Source: Flavobacterium daejeonense DSM 17708
GTDB taxonomy: Bacteria > Bacteroidota > Bacteroidia > Flavobacteriales > Flavobacteriaceae
Direction: 5' to 3'
Assembly (NCBI RefSeq): GCF_000425425.1
Contig: NZ_KE384374.1
Coordinates: forward strand, 84,930 to 148,929
Length of the DNA: 64,000 nt
A program made the translations under genes and the position numbers. Within the stretch, counting starts at the first letter, position 1. The number at the start of each line of letters is the position of its first letter. This document shows, piece after piece, positions 43,063 to 53,127 of this stretch. The notes below the pieces were generated by a model that did no database searches, had not been told where the DNA came from, and was given only the letters and a program-made list of their open reading frames with translations.

Positions 43063-46000
43063 ATGAGAAATAATTACTTTAATTTATTAAATAATGAGCC
43101 AATTAAAATCTTACAGTTAACTGCTAAGCTTAATATGTTGGCTTTGTTTTTAGGGTTTCTTTTATTGTCCTTAAATTCATACGGACAAAATAATGCTGAC
43201 GACCCAGTTCCTTTTGTGTCTTCGAACTTTGCTAATTTGTCTGTTAGTGAAAATACAACAGCAGTTTTGTGTGTGGGTTGCGGAGTAAGCAATGAGGCTA
43301 ATTTAATTGATGCTGATTTAACTAATTATGCGACTGCAAGCACAGGTGTACTTAGTGTAGGTGTTGTTAATAGATTACGAGTTACTGACGGAACTTTAAA
43401 TAAAAGTTATGTTCCGGGAACGTTTACAGGTTTTAAAATAGGAACCGGAAGTCAGGTTCTTAGTTTGGATTTATTAAACGGGATAACAATAAGAACCTAT
43501 CTTGATGGGGTTCTTCAGGAAGCAAATTCCGGAAATGGATTGTTAAGTTTGAGTTTGCTTTCCGGGACAAATGAAAATTTAGTAGGTTTTAACACTTTAA
43601 AATCATTTGATGCGGTTGAAATCGTTTTAAATGGAACAGTGTCTTTATTAAGTGCTACTAATATTTTTTATGCTGTAATAAAAGAATATAGTGCCGGACC
43701 TGATTTGGTTTGTAATACGGTTACAAAAATGAGCTTTCCAACTTATCCGGTTACTATAGATCAGGCTAATACAGGTTTTTCGGGATTACTTTCTGCAGGA
43801 AGTGTTTCGAATACTGAAAACGCTGTTAGCGCGGATGATTCAGATTATGCAACGATTAATTTTACAATTGGTGCTTTGGCTAATGCAAGTATCGCTATAA
43901 AAGACCAGGTTACCAATTATCCCGCAGGTACTTATGCAGGGGTTGAAATAGAAAACACGGGTTTATTGGATTTGGCTGTTTTAGGTAATATAGTCGTTTC
44001 TACATATTTAGACGGAGTGTTGAAAGAGCAATTTTCGGGTAATAATTTATTAGCCAATGTAGGATTGCTTCCTGCTGCGGGACGTTTCAAATTAGGATTT
44101 GTGAGTTCTCAGAGTTTTGATGAAGTAAAATTAACCATCAATCAAACGGTAGGATTGAGTTTAGGAACTACCAGAGTTTATGGTGCTGTTTTTGAAAAAT
44201 TTTGTGCCGGACCTGATTTAGCTTGTAATACGCAAACACCTATGACAGCTCCAACGTATCCGGTATATGTTAATAATGCTAATTCAGGAATTAATGGTTT
44301 AGTTTGTGCTTTGTGTACGGTAACCAATCAGGATAATTTAATTGATGCCGATTTAACAAATTACGCCAGCGTTAATCTGGCTGTGGGTGTTGGAACCAGC
44401 GGAAGCTTATCCGTAAAAAATCAAATTACCGATTATCCGGCCGGAATTTTTGCCGGTTATACGATAGAAAATCCTGCTTTACTTAATGTAGGAGCATTGG
44501 ATTCGGTAATTATAACCACTTATTTAAATGGAATTCAACAAGAAACCAAAACAGGAAATGGACCTTTAGTTTCTGTGGGAACTGATTTGTTAGTGAGCAC
44601 CGGAAAACAAACTCTGGGTTTTGTGACTACAATGCCTTTTGACGAAGTTAAAATTACTTTTCAAAATACGGTCTCAGTAAATTTAGGAGAGGTTAAAGTG
44701 TATAACTCTGTTTTCCAGAAATTATGTGATCCGGTTGTAGAGTGTAATAAGACTTATACGTTGACTAATCCTGATTTTCCGGTAATTATTGATGCCGATC
44801 ACTCGGGTGTTGAAGGGGTTGCCTGTGTGTCTTGTGCTGTTACGAATACCAATAATTTATTAACAGCAGACGAAACGGATTATGCTAATATTACATTGAT
44901 TGCCGGAGTTGTAGGTTCTGGATCAGTCGCTGTAAAAGATCAGTTGTTTACTTATCCAAAAGGAACTTTTGCCGGTTTTGTAATTGATGATTTAGGGACG
45001 CTGGCTCAGGTTAATTTATTCCAATCTTTGCAAATCAGTACTTATAATGACGGTGTTTTACAGGAATCGCAATCAGCAGGACAATTAATTGATTTATCGC
45101 TTTTGGGATTGGATGTTTTAGGTTCCGTTCCGGGTGTTTATAATGTTGGTTTCAAAACGACTTTGCCTTTTGACGAAATCAGGCTGACTTTAAATTCGGT
45201 AGCCAGTGTAATCAATTCTATTAATGTTTACGGTGCTTTTGTGGATACTTCTGAGAGTGACGGAGGTGACGGAAGTACATTAAATTGTAATGCTTCTTCT
45301 ATTTCAGTTCTGAAAGAAGGAACTTATGTGGATGCCAATTCTGATGGAAAAGTAAATCCGGGTGACCGAATTGATTATACATTTGAAGTTAAAAATACTG
45401 GTTTTAAAACGGTAAGCAATATAACATTGACAGATAATAATGCTACTGTTTCCGGTGGTCCAATAGCCAGTTTAGAGCCGGGAGCCAGTGATACCACTAC
45501 TTTCACGGCAACTTATACGATTACACAGGCAGATATTGATAAAGGGGTGGTTTATAATTTAGCTACTGCAAATGCTATTAGTATTTTAGGAACGCCATTG
45601 ACCGCTACTTCAACCGATCCAACTCCTTGTACAACTTGTCCTGTAAATCCTGATTGTCCTGATTGTACTGCTACTGAGGTACTACAAACGGATGGTGTCG
45701 CCTTGGTGAAAACCGCAGTAGTAAGCGGAACCGGAGTAAAAGGAGATGTGATTACTTATACTTTTATAGTGACGAATACCGGAAACACTACTTTAACTAA
45801 TGTAGTAGTAACCGATCCAATGACTGGTTTGGTAATCTCGGGCGGATCAATTGCCAGTTTAGCTCCGGGAGCTACTAATAATACAATTACTGGTACTTAT
45901 ATTATTACTCAGGCTGATGTTGATGCCGGAAAAGTAACCAATCAGGCAACAGTAACCGCCAAAGATCCTCATGGTAATATTATTACGGATCTTTCGGGAA

Positions 46001-49000
46001 CAACAGTAACTACAGATGACAGTACCGAAACACCGGTGACTCAAAATCCATCGATTGCTTTAGTAAAAACAGCAAGTGTATCGGGATTAGGTGGTTTAGG
46101 TGATACGGTAACTTATACTTTTGCTGTAACCAATACCGGAAACACCACATTGACTAATGTTGTAATAACCGATCCATTGCCGGATTTAGTAATAAATGGT
46201 AGTCCTATTGCCAGTTTGGCTCCGGGAGCAACAAGTTTAGCAATTACCGGAACTTACAGTATTAAGCAAACGGATCTCGATGCTGGAAAAGTTAGTAATC
46301 AGGCTACAGTTACCGCTAAAGATCCACAAAATAATGATGTTACTGATTTGTCAGGAACTACCATATTGACAGATGATACGACTGAGACTCCTGTGGGAGC
46401 CAGATCAACTATTGCTTTGGTAAAAACAGCCAGTGTAGGTGGTTCAGGAGGATTAGGAGATACCATTACCTATATTTTTGCTGTGACTAATACCGGAACA
46501 ACAACTTTGACTAATGTTGTGGTAACTGATCCGATGGTTGGATTAGTTATTACAGGAAATCCTGTTGCCAGTATAGCGCCGGGTATCACCGATTCATCAA
46601 TTACAGGAACTTATGTTATTACTCAGGCTGATATAGATGCCGGTCAAGTAGTGAATTCGGCATTGGTGACAGCTAAAGATCCATCAAATAATGATGTAAC
46701 GGATATATCAGGAACGACAATTGGAACTAATGATAATACGATAACTCCAATCACACAAAATTCATCTATAGCTTTGGTAAAAACGGCCAGTATAGGTGGT
46801 TCAGGAGGTGTAGGAGATGTTATTACTTATACTTTTACAATTCATAATACAGGAAATACCACTTTAAAAAATATTTTAGTAAGTGATCCAATGCCTGGAT
46901 TGTTACTTACGTCTAATTTAATTGCCAGTTTGGCGCCTGATGCTGATACAACAATTACGGGAACTTATATTATTACTCAGGCTGATGTTGATGCCGGAAA
47001 AGTAAGCAATCAGGCCACAGTAACAGCTAAAGATCCTCAAAATAATAATGTGACTGATTTGTCAGGAACTTCTGAAATTACAAATAATCCTACAGAGGTA
47101 ACTTTTACCAAATCAGCTTCAATTGCTTTTGTGAAAACAGGAGTTTATAAAGGAAATGCAACTAAAGCTAAAGTTGGAGACAAAATTACTTATACGTTCA
47201 CTGTGACTAATACCGGAAACGTAACGATAAAGAATGTAACTATAAATGATACAAAATTAGGAATTACCAATCTGGCAGTTAGCCCGTCCACTTTAGCACC
47301 ATTGGCAAGCGGAGTAGCAACTATGGATTATACCATTACTCAGGCTGATATTGATACCGGAAACGTAACGAACACTGCTACTGCAACAGGAAAAGACCCA
47401 CAAAATATTGATGTTACAGATACATCAGGAACTGCTGTTGATAATGATACCAGTACCGAAACAATTATACCAAAATCGGCTTCTTTAGTCTTTGTAAAAA
47501 CAGGAGTTTATAATGGGAATGCGACTAAAGCTCAAGTAGGTGATAAAATTACTTATACGTTCACGGTAACGAATACCGGAAATGTAACTGTAAAAAATAT
47601 TGTGATTAATGATGCTAAGTTGGGAGTAAGTAATCTGTCTTTGATTCCGGCTACACTAGCACCTGCAGCAACCGGAGTGGTGACTCAGGATTATACTATA
47701 ACTCAATCCGATATTAATGCCGGAAAAGTAACTAATTCGGCTATAGCTATCGGAAAAGATCCGCAGGATATCGATGTTCAGGATGTTTCAGGAACAACTG
47801 TTAGCAATGATATTAGTACGGAAACTATTTTGCCAAAATCAGCTTCAATTGCTTTCGTCAAAACAGGAGTTTATAATGGAGATGCTACTAAAGCTCAAGT
47901 AGGTGATAAAATTACTTATACATTCACGATAACGAATACGGGAAATGTAACGATTGATAATATTGCGATTATCGATGTAAAACTTGGTATTACCAATTTG
48001 GTTTTAGTTCCAAGTACACTAGCACCGTCTGCAAGCGGACAAATAACTCAGGATTATGAAATAACTCAGGCAGATATTGATGCAGGAAAAGTGACGAATA
48101 CAGCTACAGCTACAGGACAGGATCCACAGGGCGTAAATGTGTTTGATATATCAGGAACTACTGTAAACAATGATACCAGTACAGAAACTACCTTGCCGGA
48201 ATCTTCTTCAATTGCTGTGATGAAAACAGCAACAATTAGTGGAACCGGAACCGGACTTTTAGGTGAAACAGTGAATTATACTTTTACCGTAAAAAATACC
48301 GGAAACACAACTCTGACTAATGTTGTTGTGACCGACCCGATGACGGGTATAATCCTGACCGGAAATCCTATTGCCAGTTTAGCACCGGATGCTACCAGTA
48401 CAGCTATTACCGGAACTTATGTAATTACCCAAGATGATGTAGATGAAGGAAAAATAAGCAATCAGGCTACAGTAACAGCCAAAGACCCTCAAAATAATGA
48501 TGTAACCGATATGTCCGGAACAACCTTAACAACGGATGATACCACTGATACACCATTAACGCAATCTTCTTCCATTGCTTTGATTAAAACGGCAGTAATC
48601 AGTGGAACCGGAACCGGACTTTTAGGTGAAACAATTACCTATACTTTTGCGGTGAAAAATACCGGAAATACGACCCTGACTAATGTTGTTGTTACAGATT
48701 CAATGAGCGGTTTAACCCTTACAGGCAACCCAATTGCGAGTTTAGCTCCTGGAATTACCAGTACAGCTATTACCGGAACTTATGTAATTACCCAAGATGA
48801 TGTAGATGACGGAAAAGTTAGTAATCAGGCTACGGTAACAGCCAAAGATCCTAAAGATAATACTGTAACCGATTTGTCTGGAACAACATTAACAACGGAC
48901 GATATTACTGAAACTCCGGTTGCTCATAATTCGAGTATTGCCTTAGTGAAAACAGCAGTTTATAATGGAAATGCCACTAAAGCTCAGGTTGGGGATACAA

Positions 49001-49983
49001 TTAGCTACACATTTTCGGTAACTAATACCGGGAACACCAACTTGACAAATATTGTTGTAACGGATCCAATGACAGGTTTAATTCTTACCGGAAGTCCGAT
49101 TGTGAGTTTGGCACCGGGAGTTACTAATTCAGGTATCACAGGAATTTATACTATTACTCAAGCCAACATTGAAGCCGGAAAAGTAAGTAATCAGGCTACC
49201 GTTACTGCTTTAGATCCGGATAATAATCCGGTTAGTGATCTTTCCGGAACAGCAATAGACAATGATGCAATTACAGAAACAGGATTACCTCAGTCACCAA
49301 AAATTGCTCTGATATTAAAAGGGGAATTTCAGGATGAGAATCAGGACGGTCAGGCACAAATTGGAGAAACCATTTTGTACACCTATACCATCATGAATAT
49401 GGGAGATGTTCCGCTAAGCAATGTTTGGATTAAAGACCAATTGGCAGGACTTGATGAAAACTCTGGAATCATTGATATGCCTATCGGAGCGATGGATACC
49501 ACTACTTTTTCGGCAAGTTATAGCATTACACAAGAAGATATTATTGCTGGACATGTGATGAATCAGGCTACTGTGTATGGTACAAGTCCGTTGGGAGTTA
49601 TAGTTCAGGATTTATCGGATGACGATAGTCCGTTAGAAGATGATTCGACTGTAATAGGGGTTGAAGGTTGTGTTGTTGAGGTTTTCAACGCAGTTTCTCC
49701 AAATGAAGGTTCAGAATATGAAAGGATTTTATACATACGAGGATTGGATTGTTATCCAAATAATTCTGTTCAGGTGTTTGACCGTTGGGGAGTAAAAGTG
49801 TTCGAGGTGGACGGATATGATAATAATACGAAAGCTTTCAGAGGAATTTCTGAAGGAAGAGCTACGGTAAGTCAATCCAAGGCTTTGCCAAGCGGTACTT
49901 ACTATTATGTACTAAAATACGTAGATCCAAATAGTGGACAAGCTCAAGATAAGGCGGGATACCTGCATTTAATTAATAACTAA
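43063..49983 (+). CDS. Giant DUF11-repeat surface protein with T9SS type-B C-terminal domain
   Basis: 2306 residues. The export signal lies within the first ~42 residues (hydrophobic LNMLALFLGFLLLSL, cut near SYGQ). Four related ~160-residue modules follow (to about 740), three with CxxC (CVGC, CALC, CVSC). A Cys-rich linker (CTTCPVNPDCPDC) separates DUF11 module 1 from module 2. There are twelve DUF11-type modules in all (about 747-2180), each with a KTA/KTG start, TYTFxVTNTGNTTLTNVVVTDP and ITQADIDAGKVxNQATVTAKDP. The end (about 2210-2306) is the gliding-motility-associated type-B sorting domain: NAVSPNEG, VQVFDRWGVKVF, LPSGTYYYVLKY. It is a cell-surface adhesin-like protein, followed by a SprF-like gene as SprB-type proteins are. 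Confidence 0.93.
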   Translation: MRNNYFNLLNNEPIKILQLTAKLNMLALFLGFLLLSLNSYGQNNADDPVPFVSSNFANLSVSENTTAVLCVGCGVSNEANLIDADLTNYATASTGVLSVGVVNRLRVTDGTLNKSYVPGTFTGFKIGTGSQVLSLDLLNGITIRTYLDGVLQEANSGNGLLSLSLLSGTNENLVGFNTLKSFDAVEIVLNGTVSLLSATNIFYAVIKEYSAGPDLVCNTVTKMSFPTYPVTIDQANTGFSGLLSAGSVSNTENAVSADDSDYATINFTIGALANASIAIKDQVTNYPAGTYAGVEIENTGLLDLAVLGNIVVSTYLDGVLKEQFSGNNLLANVGLLPAAGRFKLGFVSSQSFDEVKLTINQTVGLSLGTTRVYGAVFEKFCAGPDLACNTQTPMTAPTYPVYVNNANSGINGLVCALCTVTNQDNLIDADLTNYASVNLAVGVGTSGSLSVKNQITDYPAGIFAGYTIENPALLNVGALDSVIITTYLNGIQQETKTGNGPLVSVGTDLLVSTGKQTLGFVTTMPFDEVKITFQNTVSVNLGEVKVYNSVFQKLCDPVVECNKTYTLTNPDFPVIIDADHSGVEGVACVSCAVTNTNNLLTADETDYANITLIAGVVGSGSVAVKDQLFTYPKGTFAGFVIDDLGTLAQVNLFQSLQISTYNDGVLQESQSAGQLIDLSLLGLDVLGSVPGVYNVGFKTTLPFDEIRLTLNSVASVINSINVYGAFVDTSESDGGDGSTLNCNASSISVLKEGTYVDANSDGKVNPGDRIDYTFEVKNTGFKTVSNITLTDNNATVSGGPIASLEPGASDTTTFTATYTITQADIDKGVVYNLATANAISILGTPLTATSTDPTPCTTCPVNPDCPDCTATEVLQTDGVALVKTAVVSGTGVKGDVITYTFIVTNTGNTTLTNVVVTDPMTGLVISGGSIASLAPGATNNTITGTYIITQADVDAGKVTNQATVTAKDPHGNIITDLSGTTVTTDDSTETPVTQNPSIALVKTASVSGLGGLGDTVTYTFAVTNTGNTTLTNVVITDPLPDLVINGSPIASLAPGATSLAITGTYSIKQTDLDAGKVSNQATVTAKDPQNNDVTDLSGTTILTDDTTETPVGARSTIALVKTASVGGSGGLGDTITYIFAVTNTGTTTLTNVVVTDPMVGLVITGNPVASIAPGITDSSITGTYVITQADIDAGQVVNSALVTAKDPSNNDVTDISGTTIGTNDNTITPITQNSSIALVKTASIGGSGGVGDVITYTFTIHNTGNTTLKNILVSDPMPGLLLTSNLIASLAPDADTTITGTYIITQADVDAGKVSNQATVTAKDPQNNNVTDLSGTSEITNNPTEVTFTKSASIAFVKTGVYKGNATKAKVGDKITYTFTVTNTGNVTIKNVTINDTKLGITNLAVSPSTLAPLASGVATMDYTITQADIDTGNVTNTATATGKDPQNIDVTDTSGTAVDNDTSTETIIPKSASLVFVKTGVYNGNATKAQVGDKITYTFTVTNTGNVTVKNIVINDAKLGVSNLSLIPATLAPAATGVVTQDYTITQSDINAGKVTNSAIAIGKDPQDIDVQDVSGTTVSNDISTETILPKSASIAFVKTGVYNGDATKAQVGDKITYTFTITNTGNVTIDNIAIIDVKLGITNLVLVPSTLAPSASGQITQDYEITQADIDAGKVTNTATATGQDPQGVNVFDISGTTVNNDTSTETTLPESSSIAVMKTATISGTGTGLLGETVNYTFTVKNTGNTTLTNVVVTDPMTGIILTGNPIASLAPDATSTAITGTYVITQDDVDEGKISNQATVTAKDPQNNDVTDMSGTTLTTDDTTDTPLTQSSSIALIKTAVISGTGTGLLGETITYTFAVKNTGNTTLTNVVVTDSMSGLTLTGNPIASLAPGITSTAITGTYVITQDDVDDGKVSNQATVTAKDPKDNTVTDLSGTTLTTDDITETPVAHNSSIALVKTAVYNGNATKAQVGDTISYTFSVTNTGNTNLTNIVVTDPMTGLILTGSPIVSLAPGVTNSGITGIYTITQANIEAGKVSNQATVTALDPDNNPVSDLSGTAIDNDAITETGLPQSPKIALILKGEFQDENQDGQAQIGETILYTYTIMNMGDVPLSNVWIKDQLAGLDENSGIIDMPIGAMDTTTFSASYSITQEDIIAGHVMNQATVYGTSPLGVIVQDLSDDDSPLEDDSTVIGVEGCVVEVFNAVSPNEGSEYERILYIRGLDCYPNNSVQVFDRWGVKVFEVDGYDNNTKAFRGISEGRATVSQSKALPSGTYYYVLKYVDPNSGQAQDKAGYLHLINN
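45301..49660 (+). repeat. Array of twelve DUF11 modules
   Basis: Twelve in-frame modules of roughly 340-390 bp. Modules 9 and 10 (near 48.2 and 48.6 kb) share long identical DNA stretches, as do 6-8 among themselves, showing recent duplication and homogenisation. Two subtypes alternate: a short linker (SGxGGLGD type) and a longer one (YNGNATKAQVGD type, modules 6-8 and 11). Confidence 0.85.
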
Positions 49984-50038
49984 ATAAATGCAAAACACGA
50001 AAAAGAAAAGTTCTTTTAGAATAATTAAAATTAAGAGT

Positions 50039-50953
50039 ATGAAAACAAATTCTATAATACTATTTCTGTTGTTAGTAATGGTGTCTGGTTTTGCACAACA
50101 GGATTCGCAATACAGCCATTACATGTATAATACCATTAATATTAACCCTGCTTATGCCGGTAGCAGGGGAGTAACAAGCATTTTTGGGTTGCATCGTTCA
50201 CAATGGGTAGGATTAGATGGAGCACCAACGACTAATGCCTTTTCCATTAATGCGCCTTTAGAAAATTCAAGATTGGGAATTGGGGTGTCTTTTGTTAATG
50301 ATAAAATTGGAGCCGGCGATCAAAATAATCTGGCGGTAGATTTGTCTTATACAATTCCTACTTCTGAAAATTACAAATTGTCTTTTGGTATTAAAGCTTC
50401 AGCCGACTTATTGAATGTGGATTATACCAAATTAAACAGATATAATACCGGGAATCAGTTGTTTCAAAATAACATCGATAATGAGTTTTCTCCTAATATT
50501 GGAGCGGGAGTTTATTATCATTCTGATAAAATGTATGTTGGTTTTTCGGTTCCCAATTTCTTGACCGTAAAGCATTTTGATGATAATTCTTCAACGGCTT
50601 ACAAAGACCGATTGCATTATTATTTAATGGGAGGTTACGTTTTTGATGTGAGCCCTGATGTGAAATTAAAACCAAGTGTTTTGGCTAAAATGGTATCGGG
50701 AGCACCTTTGCAGGTCGATTTAGCTGCTAATGTTTTGTTGCAGGATAAATTCACTTTGGGACTTTCTTACCGATGGAGTGCTGCGGTAACCGCCATGGCA
50801 GGAATTCAAATAACCGATGGATTATTGGTAGGTTACAGCTATGATTTTGACACTACTTCTTTGGAAAATTATAATTCCGGTTCACATGAAATATTCTTGC
50901 GTTTTGAATTATTTAGAATTCAAAAACGAATTATAACTCCAAGATTTTTCTAA
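50039..50953 (+). CDS. PorP/SprF family type IX secretion membrane protein
   Basis: 304 residues with a signal peptide (MKTNSIILFLLLVMVSGFAQ) and the family start QDSQYSHYMYNTININPAYAGSRG, followed by an outer-membrane barrel with LHRSQWVGLDGAPTT and a closing strand. SprF-like proteins are needed for secretion or attachment of specific type-B substrates, usually the gene just upstream, which here is the giant DUF11 protein. The frame opens at 49988, but the later ATG gives the signal peptide. Confidence 0.92.
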   Translation: MKTNSIILFLLLVMVSGFAQQDSQYSHYMYNTININPAYAGSRGVTSIFGLHRSQWVGLDGAPTTNAFSINAPLENSRLGIGVSFVNDKIGAGDQNNLAVDLSYTIPTSENYKLSFGIKASADLLNVDYTKLNRYNTGNQLFQNNIDNEFSPNIGAGVYYHSDKMYVGFSVPNFLTVKHFDDNSSTAYKDRLHYYLMGGYVFDVSPDVKLKPSVLAKMVSGAPLQVDLAANVLLQDKFTLGLSYRWSAAVTAMAGIQITDGLLVGYSYDFDTTSLENYNSGSHEIFLRFELFRIQKRIITPRFF

Positions 50954-51070
50954 AAATAAAGCGTATGAAATCGCCATTAACAAAAATTTTGCGAAAGCAA
51001 ATACCAATGAATAAAATAGCGAACTGGCGAAGCATACCATGTGTTACAACTGAAAATAAAATTTAAACCT

Positions 51071-53017
51071 ATGAAAAAGCATTACATATCAATATTGTTG
51101 TTTGGTTTTTTTGCTATGCAACTCACAGCACAGGTAAGTTATGATAATAAAGCCGATAAAGAGTACGACCGATTTGCTTATATCGATGCAATAAAAACTT
51201 ACGAAAGGATGCATGAAAGAGGGTATAAGTCTCCGGATATGCTCCTGAAGCTGGCTAATGCCTATTATTTTAGCGGCGATTTAGAAAATGCAGCTAAATA
51301 TTATAAAGAGCTTTTTGCTACCGAAACCATTGTCACTCCGGAATGCTATTACCGTTATGCCCAATCTTTAAAGTCAATTAAAGAATACAAGAAGGCTGAT
51401 GAAATGATGGCTAAATTCAATAAGGAAAACGGTAATGATTTGAGAGCTAAATTGGCTAAAAGTCAGACAAATTATTTAGAGGTAATTAAGAAAAATTCCG
51501 GACGGTACGATATTGAAAACGCAGGGATTAATTCTAAATATTCTGATTACGGAAGTTCTTATTATAATGGAAATTTAGTTTTTTCAACCGCGCGTGATAC
51601 CGGAAATTTTGTAAAACGAATGGATCCCTGGACCGGCGAAGGTTTTACTAATTTATATGCCGCTTCGGTCGATTCGGATGGGATGTTGTCCAATGTGCAC
51701 AGAGCATTCAAAAACTTGAATACCAAGTTTCATGAGGCTACTCCCGTTTTTACCAAAGACGGAAAAACCGTTTATTTTACCCGAAATAATTATAATAATG
51801 GTAAAAGAGGTACCGATGCTAAAGAAACTACTTTGCTGAAAATTTACAAAGCAACATTAAACGGTGAAAATTGGGATAATATTGCCGAATTGCCTTTTAA
51901 TAGTAACGATTATAGTGTAGCCCATCCGGCTTTAAGTTCTGACGAAAAGACCTTGTATTTTGCTTCGGATATGCCGGGAACAATCGGGCAATCGGATATT
52001 TATAAGGTAAGTATTAATGACGACGGAACTTTTGGAACTCCTGAAAATCTGGGCAAGGGTGTAAATACCGAAGGAAAAGAAACTTTTCCTTTCATTACCA
52101 AAAAAAACGAACTCTATTTTGCCTCAGACGGTCATCCCGGTTTGGGAGGTTTGGATGTTTTTGTATCCAAAGCCAGACAGGACGGTAGTTTTAAAGAGGT
52201 TCTAAATGTTGGTGAGCCTTTAAATAGTTCTAAAGACGATTTTGGATTGTGGTTTAGTCCGCAAACTAAAATTGGTTATGTGACTTCAAACAGAGACGGA
52301 GGAATGGGTGGTGATGATATTTATAAAGTAAAAGAAAAACGCCCAATTGAATATCCTTGCGAGCAATTCCTGAGCGGAACTGTGGCTGATGTAGAAACAC
52401 ATGAAATGATTTCGGGTGCCAAAGTAAGTCTGTTTGACAGCAGTTACAAATTGTTGAAAACATTAACTACAAATGCAAAAGGAGAATTCGATTTTGGTCA
52501 GGTGGATTGTGAAGCTAAATATTATATCAAAACTGAGAAAGACGCGTATAACACCGATGAAATTACGGCAACAATTACTGCTGCTACCGGAAAAACCATC
52601 ATCCCGATTACTATCGAAAAAACACTTAAAAAAGTAACGGTAGGTGATGATATTGCGAAAGCTTTTGGTATTAAAATCATCTACTTTGATTTGAATAAAT
52701 CAGATATTCGTCCGGATGCGGCTTTAGAATTGTCTAAAATTTTAGACGTAATGATGCAAAATCCAACAATTAAAATTGACATTCGTTCACATACGGACAG
52801 CAGAAATACAGCTGCTTATAATTTAAAACTTTCCGAAAGAAGAGCTGCTTCCACTAAAGAATGGCTGATCAAAAACGGAGTGGATACAGCAAGATTAACG
52901 GCAAAAGGATACGGCGAATCGCAATTGGTTAATAAATGTGCCGATGGCGTAGATTGTACCGAAGAAGAACATCAGGCAAACAGAAGAAGTGAATTCGTAA
53001 TTGTTTCGATACAATAA
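51071..53017 (+). CDS. PorE-like OmpA-family protein (TPR, beta-propeller, CarboxypepD-like, OmpA)
   Basis: 648 residues: signal peptide (1-21), TPR-like helices (about 25-125), WD40/PD40-type beta-propeller blades (about 150-430: NGNLVFSTARD, DGKTVYFTRNNY, DEKTLYFASDMPG, KNELYFASDGHPGLGGLD), a carboxypeptidase-regulatory-like domain (about 435-515) and an OmpA peptidoglycan-binding domain (about 530-648: IIYFDLNKSDIRPDA, RSHTDSRNTAAYN, NRRSEFVI). This layout matches PorE of the T9SS. With the adhesin and SprF-like gene it forms a locus that may anchor the secreted protein. ATG 51071 is preferred over 51041. Confidence 0.9.
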   Translation: MKKHYISILLFGFFAMQLTAQVSYDNKADKEYDRFAYIDAIKTYERMHERGYKSPDMLLKLANAYYFSGDLENAAKYYKELFATETIVTPECYYRYAQSLKSIKEYKKADEMMAKFNKENGNDLRAKLAKSQTNYLEVIKKNSGRYDIENAGINSKYSDYGSSYYNGNLVFSTARDTGNFVKRMDPWTGEGFTNLYAASVDSDGMLSNVHRAFKNLNTKFHEATPVFTKDGKTVYFTRNNYNNGKRGTDAKETTLLKIYKATLNGENWDNIAELPFNSNDYSVAHPALSSDEKTLYFASDMPGTIGQSDIYKVSINDDGTFGTPENLGKGVNTEGKETFPFITKKNELYFASDGHPGLGGLDVFVSKARQDGSFKEVLNVGEPLNSSKDDFGLWFSPQTKIGYVTSNRDGGMGGDDIYKVKEKRPIEYPCEQFLSGTVADVETHEMISGAKVSLFDSSYKLLKTLTTNAKGEFDFGQVDCEAKYYIKTEKDAYNTDEITATITAATGKTIIPITIEKTLKKVTVGDDIAKAFGIKIIYFDLNKSDIRPDAALELSKILDVMMQNPTIKIDIRSHTDSRNTAAYNLKLSERRAASTKEWLIKNGVDTARLTAKGYGESQLVNKCADGVDCTEEEHQANRRSEFVIVSIQ

Positions 53018-53053
53018 CATAACCAGTAGTTTTAGTTAGGTTAGTTTTTTTTC

Positions 53054-53085
53054 GTTGTCCTATAACGGGGGTTAATTAGGACAAC
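53054..53085 (+). terminator. Hairpin after the OmpA-family gene
   Basis: GTTGTCCTA/TAGGACAAC arms around a 14-nt loop. No T run follows directly. A second hairpin with T-rich surroundings comes next at 53096-53127, so the two may work together. Confidence 0.5.
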
Positions 53086-53095
53086 ATGTTAAACG

Positions 53096-53127
53096 CACTA
53101 ATTGACCATTTTTTTGGTCGATTAGTG
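53096..53127. terminator. Terminator between convergent OmpA-family and glycosyltransferase genes
   Basis: 12-base arms CACTAATTGACC/GGTCGATTAGTG (one G-T wobble) around an eight-base loop, followed by TTTGTTTAAT on the plus strand. It overlaps the last bases of the glycosyltransferase gene. Confidence 0.7.
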
